NCBI RefSeq assembly: GCF_904846235.1
Contig: NZ_CAJGZN010000001.1
Span: forward strand, 124,001 to 188,000
DNA: 64,000 bases
Direction of reading: 5' to 3'
DNA from: Psychrobacter immobilis
GTDB taxonomy: Bacteria; Pseudomonadota; Gammaproteobacteria; Pseudomonadales; Moraxellaceae
Shown piece by piece: positions 26,293 through 35,405 of the stretch. The notes under the pieces were generated by a model, which worked only from the letters and a program-made list of their open reading frames with translations, was not told the DNA's origin and searched no databases. Within the stretch, counting starts at the first letter, position 1. The number at the start of each line of letters is the position of its first letter. A program made the position numbers and the translations under genes.

Positions 26293-27654
26293 ATGGTTTT
26301 ACTTACTAATAGCGAACTGGTACCGTTTATGTACACTGATTCAATGAACGACTCTACAAATTCTAAGTCAGAAAAGGCTCGGGCTAATCACATGCCTGTA
26401 GCAAAATCAGCACTGTCACAAAATAGAATCAATCCAGTTCAGCCGAATAAAACTGTAGAACAAAGCAATACCTCACAACAAAATACTGAGAAACATATCG
26501 CGACAGATCCTTATTTTAGTGTACAAAACCTAATTGTCGGCTATGACGATACTATTGTGGTTAATGGCATGTCGTTGATGCTCGAGCAAGGAGAGATTGG
26601 TTGCTTCTTGGGTTATAGTGGCTGCGGGAAGACCACAGCGCTACGAGCAATCGCGGGACTGGAGCAAAGTCGTGGCGGCACTATTTATCTAAACAACCAA
26701 CGCCTAACAGAGAAAACTGCTCGTCAATCATTTGCAGTTGCGCCAGCCAAGCGTGGCATGGGCATGGTGTTTCAAGACTATGCTCTGTTTGGGCATTTAA
26801 GCGTGGCAAAAAACATCGCCTTTGGTCTCAATAAGTGGTCAGCTGCTGACAAAAAAGCCCGTGTGGCTGAGATGCTAAGTTTAGTTGAATTGACTGAACA
26901 TGCAGACAAACGTCCAAATGAGCTTTCTGGTGGTCAGCAGCAGCGTGTGGCTCTAGCAAGAGCGCTAGCCCCCAAACCAAAACTACTATTACTTGATGAA
27001 CCATTCTCTAATCTAGATGTGGTGCTGCGTGAATCACTAGCAATGAATGTCCGTGATATTCTTAAACGTACCAACACCACAGCAATTTTGGTCACTCATG
27101 ATCAAAATGAAGCGTTCGCGCTAGCGGATAAAGTAGGGGTAATGGATAAAGGACGATTGGTACAGTGGGCAAGGCCAAGCGAGCTGTATCATGAGCCTGT
27201 CAGTCCTTTTGTCGCTGAATTCGTAGGCGAAGGCGCGATGGTAGACGGCATTATCAAAGAAGGTCATGTTGAGACGGCGCTAGGTAATATCTATCGTCGC
27301 ATGGAAGTCTATGATGAATCAGGCCAGCCACAGTATTGCGAATATGACTATCCAAACGGTACACCGATCAAAGTACTTGTACGCCCTGATGATATTATTC
27401 ATGATGATGACAGTACCCAGACAGCTTTAGTTATTGGACGTGTGTTTCGCGGTGCCAACTATTTGTACCGACTGCAGTTAGATGACGGACAGACTGTCTT
27501 ATCCTTAGTTGCGAGCCATCATAATCATGCAATCGGCTCGTATATTGGCATCTTGCCTTTGCTAGAGCATGTTGTAGTCTTTGATGAAAAAGACATCAAT
27601 GCCACTACTTGGTCAGAATACGATAGATCATCGAGAATGGATGAAGAGGTTTAG
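26293..27654 (+). CDS. fbpC: Ferric iron ABC transporter ATP-binding protein
   Basis: 453 aa. ABC ATPase with Walker A GYSGCGKTT, Q loop VFQDYALFG, signature LSGGQQQRVALARAL, Walker B LLLLDEPFSNLD and the switch His in VTHDQNEAFALADK, then a C-terminal TOBE-like regulatory domain (about 310-450). About 70 low-complexity N-terminal residues precede the ATPase core; starts at 26293, 26329 and 26344 are all possible and none has a good ribosome-binding site. It is the only importer-type ATPase gene in this window, so in principle it could also serve the ModAB permease, though this is speculation. Confidence 0.9.
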   Translation: MVLLTNSELVPFMYTDSMNDSTNSKSEKARANHMPVAKSALSQNRINPVQPNKTVEQSNTSQQNTEKHIATDPYFSVQNLIVGYDDTIVVNGMSLMLEQGEIGCFLGYSGCGKTTALRAIAGLEQSRGGTIYLNNQRLTEKTARQSFAVAPAKRGMGMVFQDYALFGHLSVAKNIAFGLNKWSAADKKARVAEMLSLVELTEHADKRPNELSGGQQQRVALARALAPKPKLLLLDEPFSNLDVVLRESLAMNVRDILKRTNTTAILVTHDQNEAFALADKVGVMDKGRLVQWARPSELYHEPVSPFVAEFVGEGAMVDGIIKEGHVETALGNIYRRMEVYDESGQPQYCEYDYPNGTPIKVLVRPDDIIHDDDSTQTALVIGRVFRGANYLYRLQLDDGQTVLSLVASHHNHAIGSYIGILPLLEHVVVFDEKDINATTWSEYDRSSRMDEEV

Positions 27655-27688
27655 CCGTCTTCATCCATTTTTGAGCTATCGTCTAAAT

Positions 27689-28564
27689 TTACCGTTTAGC
27701 CAAAATATGTAAATAACGACCAAGCCACTTGTACGGCTCTAATTGTGAGTAGCGTAACTCCATTCTAATCACTGCATCTGGGTCGTTGTGACCGCCACGC
27801 TTGAGCGGCGCATAATCATGAAATACCCGCAAGCCACTGCTACGTACCGTCTGATAATCATGCGCTTTGAGCCAAGACTCGACTTCTTCTTTAGCCACGG
27901 GATAGTTCGGGGTGAGGCTTTTCTTATTGTCCGCTTTGTAATCGTTACCATCAAGTAAGCTATCGAGTAAGTTAAAATTTCCCATGATAAGATTGCGATA
28001 ATCGAAACTTGCTGGATTATAGAAGCAGACGGATAGCGCGCCACCATCTATTAAGTGCTTATCAAAAAAGTCCATGACCGCCGCTGGTTCTGCTAACCAT
28101 TCAAGTAGCGCGTGCGACATAATCAAATCAAATTTTTCTGTCTCTGTCTCTGTCTCTGTCTGAGCCAGTTTTTCTTCAAGCGCTTGATAAGGGCAAATAT
28201 ACCAAGTGATGTCTAGCTTTTTATCGATTTTCTCTGCGCTCGCTTTTGCCTTCTCAAGCATATTTGCTGAGATGTCATTTATGACTACGTTATGACCTTG
28301 AGCAGCAAGTTCTATCGCAATTTGCGCAAGCCCTGCACCCACATCCAAGATGCGTAAAGGTCGCCCAAGCGCCTCACTCATTTGTGCGCTATATTCGAAA
28401 ATATCACGGCGTAGCACAGCCAATCGAATCTCGCCTTTTAAACCACCATAGACTTTCTTTTCGAAATGATCGGCAATGGCATCGAAACTACGATCTGCTC
28501 GATCGTTTTCTGCTGGTATAGAAAGGTTTGAGTCAGGCTGGCTATCTTGATGTCTAATTGGCAT
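27689..28564 (-). CDS. cmoM: tRNA 5-carboxymethoxyuridine methyltransferase
   Basis: 291 aa. SAM-dependent enzyme that makes mcmo5U at the wobble position of tRNAs. The sequence follows E. coli CmoM along its length: FDAIADHFEKKVYGGLKGEIR, SAM motif ILDVGAGLAQIAIELA, SHALLEWLAEP, MGNFNLLDS, SGLRVFHDY and GRYLHILAK. About 25 extra residues at the N-terminus are unlike the family, so the true start may be later. A Thr-Glu repeat (from a hexanucleotide tract at 28137-28162) interrupts the Rossmann fold between two strands. Its 3' end faces fbpC at a 34-bp gap. Confidence 0.88.
   Translation of the reverse strand: MPIRHQDSQPDSNLSIPAENDRADRSFDAIADHFEKKVYGGLKGEIRLAVLRRDIFEYSAQMSEALGRPLRILDVGAGLAQIAIELAAQGHNVVINDISANMLEKAKASAEKIDKKLDITWYICPYQALEEKLAQTETETETEKFDLIMSHALLEWLAEPAAVMDFFDKHLIDGGALSVCFYNPASFDYRNLIMGNFNLLDSLLDGNDYKADNKKSLTPNYPVAKEEVESWLKAHDYQTVRSSGLRVFHDYAPLKRGGHNDPDAVIRMELRYSQLEPYKWLGRYLHILAKR
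28137..28162. repeat. cmoM: Hexanucleotide repeat inside cmoM
   Basis: TCTCTG units repeated about four times. On the coding strand this gives alternating Thr-Glu. The unit is a multiple of three, so copy-number changes alter a loop length without breaking the frame. Confidence 0.8.
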
Positions 28565-28620
28565 AAGGTATTTAGTTCAATAAGTAAGAGGGTCAAATTA
28601 ATAAAACTATTCAGTATGAA

Positions 28621-28902
28621 CTAGCGTTTCAAACGTCTGTTAATTACCCATTTAAAAACGAATTTCGCTAAAACAATAACGACAAATACCACGATAACAA
28701 ACACCCACATACCGTTGCCTTGTAGGTTTTCTTGGTAGGCTTTTGACAAGTATGCTGATAAAGCCATAGCGACTAAAAGTGCTCCCCAACGGACATAGGG
28801 TACAGCGCGATTGTTATGGTTAGGAAAGCTAGCAACATAATCGCTCGAAAAGCTGTATAGCACCATTGCTAAAATCCAAACAATTGCAAGAATGATATCC
28901 AT
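28621..28902 (-). CDS. Small inner-membrane protein, unknown
   Basis: 93 aa with three hydrophobic segments (about 1-20, 38-54, 66-84) and a basic C-terminus (KWVINRRLKR), fitting a three-span inner-membrane protein. No family recognised. Located 56 bp upstream of cmoM on the same strand; possibly co-transcribed. Confidence 0.55.
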   Translation of the reverse strand: MDIILAIVWILAMVLYSFSSDYVASFPNHNNRAVPYVRWGALLVAMALSAYLSKAYQENLQGNGMWVFVIVVFVVIVLAKFVFKWVINRRLKR

Positions 28903-29026
28903 AATAAAAGTAGCCTGTTAGGTCGTTATGTAAGTGCTATAAAAGATGAGGTAGTGTAGCGTTTAGAATTTTTTTGTCCAGTATCACTCAAAAAATAGCT
29001 GCATCAAAGTGGTTTAAATCATAATG

Positions 29027-29112
29027 TGCTCATGAGAATAATATGACTGTTGAAAATAGTATGCTTATGAAAGAATTATGGTTGTAAAAAAAGCATGCTC
29101 ATGAAAACAATC
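29027..29112. repeat. Three imperfect direct repeats with a 34-35 bp period
   Basis: TGCTCATGAGAATAAT (29027), TGCTTATGAAAGAATT (29062) and TGCTCATGAAAACAAT (29096) recur at intervals of 35 and 34 bp. The first two units also resemble each other in the spacer. Confidence 0.45.
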
Positions 29113-29183
29113 AGTTCACGTCAGAGACAGTTGTAGGTGTTGTTGTATTGGCTAAATATTCTAAGCATCCTAGTTGTTTGCCA

Positions 29184-29218
29184 ATAGAGCTTATATGCAA
29201 ACCACGTATGAGCTCTAT
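29184..29218. ncRNA. Strong 14-bp hairpin, possible structured RNA
   Basis: ATAGAGCTTATATG (29184-29197) pairs fully with CGTATGAGCTCTAT (29205-29218) allowing two G-U pairs, with the loop CAAACCA. No T run follows on either strand, so it is not a plain terminator. Whether it is transcribed is unknown. Confidence 0.3.
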
Positions 29219-29370
29219 GCTCAAGATTTTAGCGTTAAATCAAATGTCATGTTGAACTGTAGATAGAAATATAAGTATCCACTCAGTTAGTCAAAATAAA
29301 TCTTGTCGAGCTGTAGCCAATGAGTATAGTATTTTTCTATTTAATATCCATCAGATACGGAGAATAAACA

Positions 29371-29550
29371 ATGAAATCAATCAGCACAGCGCTACTCGCT
29401 CTAGTATTTGCCTTTACATCTATGAGCCAAGCCCAAGCTCGAAATACGCCTTGTTCAGGAAAAATGGGCGGGGTGTCTCATTGCTCAGCAGATGGTAAGT
29501 TCGTCTGTAAAAATGGCAAAATCAGCCAATCAAAAAAAACCTGCCATTAG
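29371..29550 (+). CDS. YdcA-like small secreted Cys-rich protein
   Basis: 59 aa. ATG preceded by GGAG at 8-9 bases. A signal peptide (MKSISTALLALVFAFTS, cleavage near AQA) leaves a mature peptide of about 36 residues with four cysteines in the order C-x9-C-x8-C-x11-C. The mature part (PCSGKMGGVSHCSADGKFVC, then ISQSKKTC) closely follows E. coli YdcA, a periplasmic mini-protein of unknown function. The cysteines could form two disulfides. A hairpin follows about 200 bp downstream. Confidence 0.82.
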   Translation: MKSISTALLALVFAFTSMSQAQARNTPCSGKMGGVSHCSADGKFVCKNGKISQSKKTCH

Positions 29551-29749
29551 AATTATTTTAGTGTGTATGGATAATTCAAAATATCACTGTGAATGAACCG
29601 TCTAGCTTGATTTTAATGGTACTCAGAACCCCCTAAATCAGCAAATTTGTGCTAAAATAGCTTCTTTTATTAAACATTAAAACTATCGCTATTTTCCTAT
29701 TGTTTTGCACGTGTAGCAGTGTTTTTTTATGGTGTCTATTTTGGTCATG

Positions 29750-29778
29750 ACTGCCCATTTATGTGGCAGTATTTTTAT
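29750..29778 (+). terminator. Hairpin with T-rich tail in the gyrA leader
   Basis: ACTGCC (29750-29755) pairs with GGCAGT (29765-29770), followed by ATTTTTATAT. It lies 200 bp beyond the YdcA-like gene and 73 bp before gyrA, so it could end the former or attenuate the latter. Confidence 0.4.
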
Positions 29779-29842
29779 ATGATCTACGGGTGCCATAAGC
29801 GATGTGTCAACGTTAGAAAAAAATGTGAGTGAAGGAGTGTAT

Positions 29843-32635
29843 ATGAGCGAATCGGTCAGTCCTATTGGCATCGTAGATGAACTAAAGCAGTCGTATTTGG
29901 ATTATGCGATGAGCGTGATCGTCTCGCGTGCGCTGCCTGATGTGCGTGATGGGTTCAAACCTGTACACCGCCGCGTGATGTATGCCATGCACGTGCTATC
30001 AAACGACTATAATAAACCGTATAAAAAATCAGCACGTGTGGTCGGTGATGTTATCGGTAAGTACCATCCACATGGCGATAGTGCCGTCTATGATGCCATC
30101 GTACGTATGGCGCAGGATTTCAGCTTGCGCTACCCAATGGTTGATGGTCAAGGTAACTTTGGCTCGATCGATGATGATCCTCCGGCAGCGATGCGTTATA
30201 CCGAAGTACGTATGACCAAACTGACCCACCAGATGCTCGCTGATTTGGACAAAGACACGGTCGATTGGGAAGACAACTACGACGGCTCTGAGCGCATGCC
30301 AAGTGTGATGCCAGCGCGTATTCCTAACCTATTGGTCAATGGTGCGACGGGTATTGCCGTTGGTATGGCGACCAATATGGCCCCGCATAATTTGACCGAA
30401 GTGATCAATGCTTGTTTGGCCTATGCTGAAAATCCACAAGTTTCAGCTGAAGAGCTGATGTCGCATATCTCAGGTCCTGATTTCCCTACGGGCGGTATTA
30501 TCTATGGTCGCGCGGGCATTTTAGATGCTTATCGTACGGGTAAAGGCCGCTTGCATATTCGTGGTCGTTATCATATCGAGCCGATGAGCAATTCTGGCGT
30601 CAACCGCGATCGTGAGCGCATCGTATTCACCGAAGTACCTTATCAGGCTAACAAAGCCAAGTTGATTGAGCGTATCGCAGAGCTGGTCCGTGATAAAAAA
30701 ATCGAAGGTATTAGCGAAATTCGTGATGAGTCTGATAAAGATGGTATGCGTATAGCTATTGATTTGCGTCGCGGCGAGACTGCTGAAGTTATTGTTAATA
30801 ACCTATTTCTACAAACGCCGCTAGAGTCTAGCTTTAGTATCAATATGGTGGCGCTGGATAATGGTCAGCCAAAACTATTGACCTTGCGTCAGCTTATCGC
30901 TGCATTTGTCCGTCATCGTCAAGAAGTGGTGACACGTCGTACGATTTATGAATTGAACAAAGCCCGCGTTCGTGGTCATTTGCTAGAAGGTCTAACGGTT
31001 GCTCTAGCCAATATCGACGAAATTATCGCGACGATTAAAGCTTCTGCAAACCGTGGCCTAGCACGTGAAAGCTTATTAAATAACACGTGGGGTTCAGGTA
31101 GCGTCGTTGCGATGCTTACAGCTGCTGGTAGTCAATCAGTACGTCCTGAGTTTATCGAAGGCGAAGATCCTAAGGCGCCGTTTGGTCTAATCGAAGGCGA
31201 AGAGCGTTATCGTTTGTCACTTGAGCAGGTCAATGCGATTTTAGATATGCAATTGCATCGTCTGACTGGCCTTGAGCAAGATAAGTTGACCGAAGAATAC
31301 CAAGATTTACTGCGTGAAATTGCACACTTAGAGTCTATCCTTGGCGATTTTGATAAGCTGATGGCTATTATCTCTAATGAGATGATCGAGATTCGTGATA
31401 ACTTCGGTGATGAGCGCCGTACCGATATCATCGATTCACGCATGGACTTTAGTCGCGAAGACCTTATCCCTGAGCAAACGGTCGTTATGACGGTATCGCG
31501 TACTGGTTACGCTAAGACTCAGCCGATTGATGATTATGTCGCGCAAAAACGCGGCGGTAAAGGTAAGTCTGCCACAGCAATGAAAGAAGACGATGTAATC
31601 GATCATTTAGTCGTGACATCAACGCATTCTACGGTACTGTGTTTCACTGATAGTGGACGTGTCTTTAGCTTACGTGGTTTTGAAGTGCCGATTGCCAGTC
31701 GCGGTGCTCGTGGTCGTCCATTGGTCAATCTAATTGGTCTAAATAGCGACGAAACCGTTACAACCATACTACCAATTCCAAAAATTGTGGAAGATACATC
31801 AGTAGTAAGTGAAGTATCAGAAGTAAGCAATGATGACGATTCGGTAGAAGATAGCAACCAAGCAGAGCCACCTTTTGTATTCTTTGCCACGGCCAACGGT
31901 ACAGTGAAGCGGGTAGAGCTAAAGCAGTTTGCCAATATTCGCTCGAACGGTTTGATTGCAGTTGGATTAGAAGACGGTGATAAATTGGTCAGCGCTCGAA
32001 TCACTAATGGTAGCCAAGAAGTGATGTTGTTCGCTTCAAGTGGTAAAGCCATTCGTTTTGATGAGAATGATGCACGTGCGATGGGCCGTACGGCAAAAGG
32101 CGTCCGCGGTATGCGTCTGGCTACTGATGAATTTATCAAATCATTGGTCGTTATCGAAGATGATGTACGTGAAATCTTGATTGCTTGTGAAAATGGCTTT
32201 GGTAAACGTACCTTTATCGATGAGTTCAATACGCAAAATCGTGGCGGTGGCGGTGTAATCGCTATCAAGACCAGTGAGCGTAATGGTGCGTTAGTACGAG
32301 CGACCAAGGTTGACTCTACTGATGATATTATCTTAATCTCTGATAAAGGTACGCTCGTACGTACGCCAGTTGAGCATGTCGCTAGCTCTGGTCGTAATAC
32401 GCAAGGCGTGACGCTGATTCGCCTGTCAAAAGATGAAAAACTGGTTGCCATGGCACGTGTTGAGCATGAAGAGAGCGATGATGAGCTTATCGATGCCATG
32501 AGAGAAGACGGTACGTTTGAGGTAGAAGGTCAGGAGCAGATAGATATTGATGCGACAACTGACAATACCGCAACTACTGACGTCGATGATGTGATTGATA
32601 TTGCAAACGATCATAAACCAAGTGACAATCTATAA
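29843..32635 (+). CDS. gyrA: DNA gyrase subunit A
   Basis: 930 aa from the ATG at 29843, preceded by GAAGGAG; a TTG 13 codons upstream is rejected. Breaks and rejoins DNA to introduce negative supercoils together with GyrB. The catalytic tyrosine is in [10 protein letters not shown] (Tyr119), and the quinolone pocket reads [14 protein letters not shown] with Ser80 and Asp84 (E. coli Ser83/Asp87), the sensitive state. The C-terminal beta-propeller carries the GyrA box QKRGGKG, and an acidic Asp/Glu/Thr-rich tail of about 50 residues ends the protein. Longer than E. coli (875) because of an acidic insert in the propeller (about 655-675) and the tail. Confidence 0.97.
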   Translation: MSESVSPIGIVDELKQSYLDYAMSVIVSRALPDVRDGFKPVHRRVMYAMHVLSNDYNKPYKKSARVVGDVIGKYHPHGDSAVYDAIVRMAQDFSLRYPMVDGQGNFGSIDDDPPAAMRYTEVRMTKLTHQMLADLDKDTVDWEDNYDGSERMPSVMPARIPNLLVNGATGIAVGMATNMAPHNLTEVINACLAYAENPQVSAEELMSHISGPDFPTGGIIYGRAGILDAYRTGKGRLHIRGRYHIEPMSNSGVNRDRERIVFTEVPYQANKAKLIERIAELVRDKKIEGISEIRDESDKDGMRIAIDLRRGETAEVIVNNLFLQTPLESSFSINMVALDNGQPKLLTLRQLIAAFVRHRQEVVTRRTIYELNKARVRGHLLEGLTVALANIDEIIATIKASANRGLARESLLNNTWGSGSVVAMLTAAGSQSVRPEFIEGEDPKAPFGLIEGEERYRLSLEQVNAILDMQLHRLTGLEQDKLTEEYQDLLREIAHLESILGDFDKLMAIISNEMIEIRDNFGDERRTDIIDSRMDFSREDLIPEQTVVMTVSRTGYAKTQPIDDYVAQKRGGKGKSATAMKEDDVIDHLVVTSTHSTVLCFTDSGRVFSLRGFEVPIASRGARGRPLVNLIGLNSDETVTTILPIPKIVEDTSVVSEVSEVSNDDDSVEDSNQAEPPFVFFATANGTVKRVELKQFANIRSNGLIAVGLEDGDKLVSARITNGSQEVMLFASSGKAIRFDENDARAMGRTAKGVRGMRLATDEFIKSLVVIEDDVREILIACENGFGKRTFIDEFNTQNRGGGGVIAIKTSERNGALVRATKVDSTDDIILISDKGTLVRTPVEHVASSGRNTQGVTLIRLSKDEKLVAMARVEHEESDDELIDAMREDGTFEVEGQEQIDIDATTDNTATTDVDDVIDIANDHKPSDNL

Positions 32636-32718
32636 TAGACTAACTATGCATAAGACGATGACGAGTAATAGTCTTGGTAATTAGCTTTTGAGTCTAGTCT
32701 CTTAGCATTTTTCTAGAA

Positions 32719-32758
32719 AAAAGCCTCTGACGTTATCGTCGGAGGCTTTTGTTTTTTT
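32719..32758 (+). terminator. Terminator after gyrA (copy 1 of a duplicated hairpin)
   Basis: AAAAGCCTCTGACG (32719-32732) pairs with CGTCGGAGGCTTTT (32737-32750) around TTAT, with one wobble pair, then G and seven T. Nearly identical to the hairpin at 34039-34079. Confidence 0.92.
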
Positions 32759-32811
32759 ATTCTCATTTTTTCAATACTGTAAATAAGGTTCTATTTTTTA
32801 AGGCTGTTGTT

Positions 32812-33882
32812 ATGCTTACGACCAATCAAACTTTTCAGGGAACGGTTGCTTCGGTAGCATCGAGCTTTTTATTCTCGATGATGTTTTTGTTTGGACTGTT
32901 TATGCTGCCCTTAACAGGGACGCAGGTAGCATCATGGCGTGTGCTCATGATGTTGCTCAGTTTGGTTATATTGGTCAGTTTGACTAAGCAGTGGCAACGT
33001 GTTTTTGATTATATAAAGACGCTAAAGACACTAAAAGAATGGCTGATATTTATACTGCCTGCGCCAATCCTAGGTGGACAGATTTGGTTATTCATGTGGG
33101 CACCAGTCAATGGGTTTGGTCTCGATGTCACGTTGGGCTATTTTTTATTGCCGCTAGTGATGATTGTGCTTGGTCGATTCTTTTACCATGAGTATATGAG
33201 CATCTTGCAGTGGGCTGCCGCGATATTTGCAGCGCTCGGCATCGGCTACGATATTATTCAGTATGGCTCAGTCTCTTGGGTGACACTGTTTGTATGCTTG
33301 GGTTATCCGCCATATTATCTGCTACGGCGCACCCTTTCTGTACCGCCTATTACGGGCTTATTGTTTGATTTGACGCTATTGACACCAGTCGTGCTCATCG
33401 TGCTATATATGACGGGTGGTTTTGATGTTGCGGCGCAAGATGTGAAGTTCTGGTATCTATTGCCGCTGCTTGGTGCTTTTAGTGCGCTTGCGATGTCGCT
33501 GACGATGATTGCCAGTAGCAAGTTGCCAGTATCACTGTTTGGGGCATTAAGTTATATCGAGCCGATGCTGTTATTTGTGTTGTCTATTACTATTCTGAGT
33601 CAAAGCCTTGAAGAAGGTGGTTCGCTCTTTATGTATGGCATGATTACGCTTGCGCTACTGGTCATGATGGCCGATAGTGTAAAAGGCTACCTTGTTCGTC
33701 AGCGTAATGACCGCTTGCATGGCTATAGAGAGCTTCAGATTGGCGGCTTTCCACCGCGTCGTCATTTTATCAATCAGCGTATCGATGGCGTGCTAAAAGC
33801 CCATCGTTTTCGTAAGATTCGTCGTTACCAAAAGAAGATGGATAAGATACAGCAAAAAATCCAACAACTTGATGCAAAATAA
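32812..33882 (+). CDS. EamA/RarD-type transporter, copy 1
   Basis: 356 aa from the ATG at 32812 with AAGG eight bases upstream; the longer TTG frame begins inside the terminator and is not used. About ten membrane spans with two EamA-like halves, resembling RarD-family drug/metabolite permeases; signatures include QVASWRVLMM, MWAPVNGFGLDVTLGYFLLP and YPPYYLLRR. Substrate unknown. An unusual basic tail of about 60 residues (from RNDRLHGYRELQ), ending in a coiled-coil-like stretch, follows the last span. The next gene is a gap-free homologue of exactly the same length: a tandem duplication. Confidence 0.85.
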   Translation: MLTTNQTFQGTVASVASSFLFSMMFLFGLFMLPLTGTQVASWRVLMMLLSLVILVSLTKQWQRVFDYIKTLKTLKEWLIFILPAPILGGQIWLFMWAPVNGFGLDVTLGYFLLPLVMIVLGRFFYHEYMSILQWAAAIFAALGIGYDIIQYGSVSWVTLFVCLGYPPYYLLRRTLSVPPITGLLFDLTLLTPVVLIVLYMTGGFDVAAQDVKFWYLLPLLGAFSALAMSLTMIASSKLPVSLFGALSYIEPMLLFVLSITILSQSLEEGGSLFMYGMITLALLVMMADSVKGYLVRQRNDRLHGYRELQIGGFPPRRHFINQRIDGVLKAHRFRKIRRYQKKMDKIQQKIQQLDAK

Positions 33883-34038
33883 GCACTTACCTGCATTAAA
33901 TTTACTGAATTTAAAAGTTTAGACACTAGATGAACAGTGGCATTGCTTATTCATGCTGACTTTGACATAATGCCGACCATGATGTAAGCCTAGTACATCA
34001 AAAGCGTTCAACTTAGATTGCGCGACGACCTTATATGC

Positions 34039-34079
34039 AAAAGCCTCAGACGTTCTCGTCTGAGGCTTTTGTTTTTTTT
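34039..34079 (+). terminator. Terminator between the two transporter copies (copy 2)
   Basis: AAAAGCCTCAGACG (34039-34052) and CGTCTGAGGCTTTT (34057-34070) form a perfect 14-bp stem around TTCT, then G and eight T. It sits exactly 1320 bp after its twin behind gyrA and belongs to the duplicated unit. Confidence 0.93.
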
Positions 34080-34122
34080 AAAAATTGCCATGGATGTGCC
34101 CCAATCTTTAAAGGCTGTTGTG

Positions 34123-35193
34123 ATGCTGACTACTAACCAAACCTCGCAGGGTACAATCACCGCTGTCGCTGCAAATTTTTTATACTCATTACTGTTCTTA
34201 TTTGGTCTACTGCTGCAACCATTATCAGGTACGCAAGTCGCTTCGTGGCGCGTGCTGACAATGTTTTTTAGTCTAGTACTGCTGGTAAGCGTATTAAAGC
34301 AGTGGCAGCACATTTTTGATTATTTAAAAACACTAAAAAATGCAAAAGAGTGGTTTTTATTTATATTACCTACACCGATTTTGGGCGCACAAATTTGGAT
34401 ATTTATGTGGGCGCCAGTCAATGGTTTGGGGCTTGAGGTAACGTTGGGTTACTTCCTATATCCGATGATTATGATTGTTGTCGGCAGGTTCTTTTACAAC
34501 GAAGACATGAGCTTACTTCAGTGGGCTGCCATTGTGTGTGCGGGTCTTGGTATCGCTTACGATATTTTTGAGTATGGCGCTATTTCTTGGGCGACTTTGT
34601 TTGTTTGCTTGGGTTATCCTCCTTACTATCTACTACGTCGCAAGTTGGCAGTACCACCTATTACTGGTTTGATTTCAGACCTTGTATTGTTATTGCCAGT
34701 GGTATTGGTCGCGCTGTATATGAATGGTGGTTTTGAAGTAGCAATCACCAACCACAAGCTTTGGTATCTGTTGCCGTTATTAGGCATTATCAGTACCGCT
34801 GCAATGTCACTAACAATGGTGGCCAGTCAGAAGCTGCCTGTCTCATTGTTCGGGACTTTGTGCTACCTTGAGCCGATATTCTTGTTTATCTTCTCAATCG
34901 CAATTTTAGATCGTAACTTACATGATGGTGGCTCCATGCTGATGTACAGCATGATTTTCATCGCACTGCTGATTATGATTGCTGATAGCGCACTGGGCTA
35001 TATGGCACGTAAACGTGAAGACCGCTTACACGGCTACAATGAGCCACAAGTGGGCAGTTTCCCACCACGTCGTCGTCTTAAAAATCGCCGTATCAAAGGC
35101 GTGCTAATCGCGCATCGATTCCGTCAGATCAAAAAGTATCAGCAAAAGATAGATAAAATGACGCGCAAGATTGAAGCATTACATTTAGATTGA
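34123..35193 (+). CDS. EamA/RarD-type transporter, copy 2
   Basis: 356 aa from the ATG at 34123 (AAAGG upstream); MLTTNQT is shared with copy 1. Same ten-span layout and same signatures (QVASWRVLTM, MWAPVNGLGLEVTLGYFLYP, YPPYYLLRRKL), aligned to copy 1 without gaps by eye. The basic tail (REDRLHGYNEPQVGSFPPRR, then HRFRQIKKYQQK) is also kept, so it is probably functional in both. Divergence is spread across the length, so the duplication is not recent. It has its own terminator upstream, hence probably its own promoter. Confidence 0.85.
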   Translation: MLTTNQTSQGTITAVAANFLYSLLFLFGLLLQPLSGTQVASWRVLTMFFSLVLLVSVLKQWQHIFDYLKTLKNAKEWFLFILPTPILGAQIWIFMWAPVNGLGLEVTLGYFLYPMIMIVVGRFFYNEDMSLLQWAAIVCAGLGIAYDIFEYGAISWATLFVCLGYPPYYLLRRKLAVPPITGLISDLVLLLPVVLVALYMNGGFEVAITNHKLWYLLPLLGIISTAAMSLTMVASQKLPVSLFGTLCYLEPIFLFIFSIAILDRNLHDGGSMLMYSMIFIALLIMIADSALGYMARKREDRLHGYNEPQVGSFPPRRRLKNRRIKGVLIAHRFRQIKKYQQKIDKMTRKIEALHLD

Positions 35194-35245
35194 TGTTGAA
35201 GAGTACAGTGTCTTAGGCGTAGGTTGAGATGTAAATTGAACTGAC

Positions 35246-35278
35246 TTGGTAGACATTGTTTTCCAGTATGTCTGCCAA
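35246..35278. other. Hairpin after transporter copy 2
   Basis: TTGGTAGACAT (35246-35256) pairs with ATGTCTGCCAA (35268-35278), 11 bp with one wobble, extended by ACTG/CAGT outside. No T run follows, so it may act as a weak or factor-dependent 3' end. Confidence 0.35.
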
Positions 35279-35405
35279 CTCGCAGTATTAAACAAGTAGA
35301 AATTACGCTATTATCGAGAGCAGTAGTGCCGCGATTGAGTGAACATATGGCGCTATATCTGAGATATTATGGCTGATTTACTACAATATATAACTAGGAC
35401 GGTTT

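Larger units (their letters stand above)
28903..29370. other. 470-bp divergent gap with repeats and a strong hairpin
   Basis: Between the membrane-protein gene (-) and the YdcA-like gene (+). No frame above 40 codons is convincing. It contains three imperfect direct repeats and a 14-bp hairpin, listed separately; the rest shows nothing assignable. Confidence 0.55.

Noticed and set aside
24528..27654. Assignment of FbpC as the missing ModC
   Set aside because: It lies directly in the iron operon and has no molybdate-specific feature; kept only as a speculation in the modC finding.
28027..28060. CRISPR-like spacing
   Set aside because: The three spaced repeats at 29027-29112 and the tandem repeats here are too few, too degenerate and without cas genes.
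31603..32499. 298-codon minus-strand frame inside gyrA
   Set aside because: Shadow of a long coding sequence; its Ser/Thr-rich product looks like antisense of gyrA codons.
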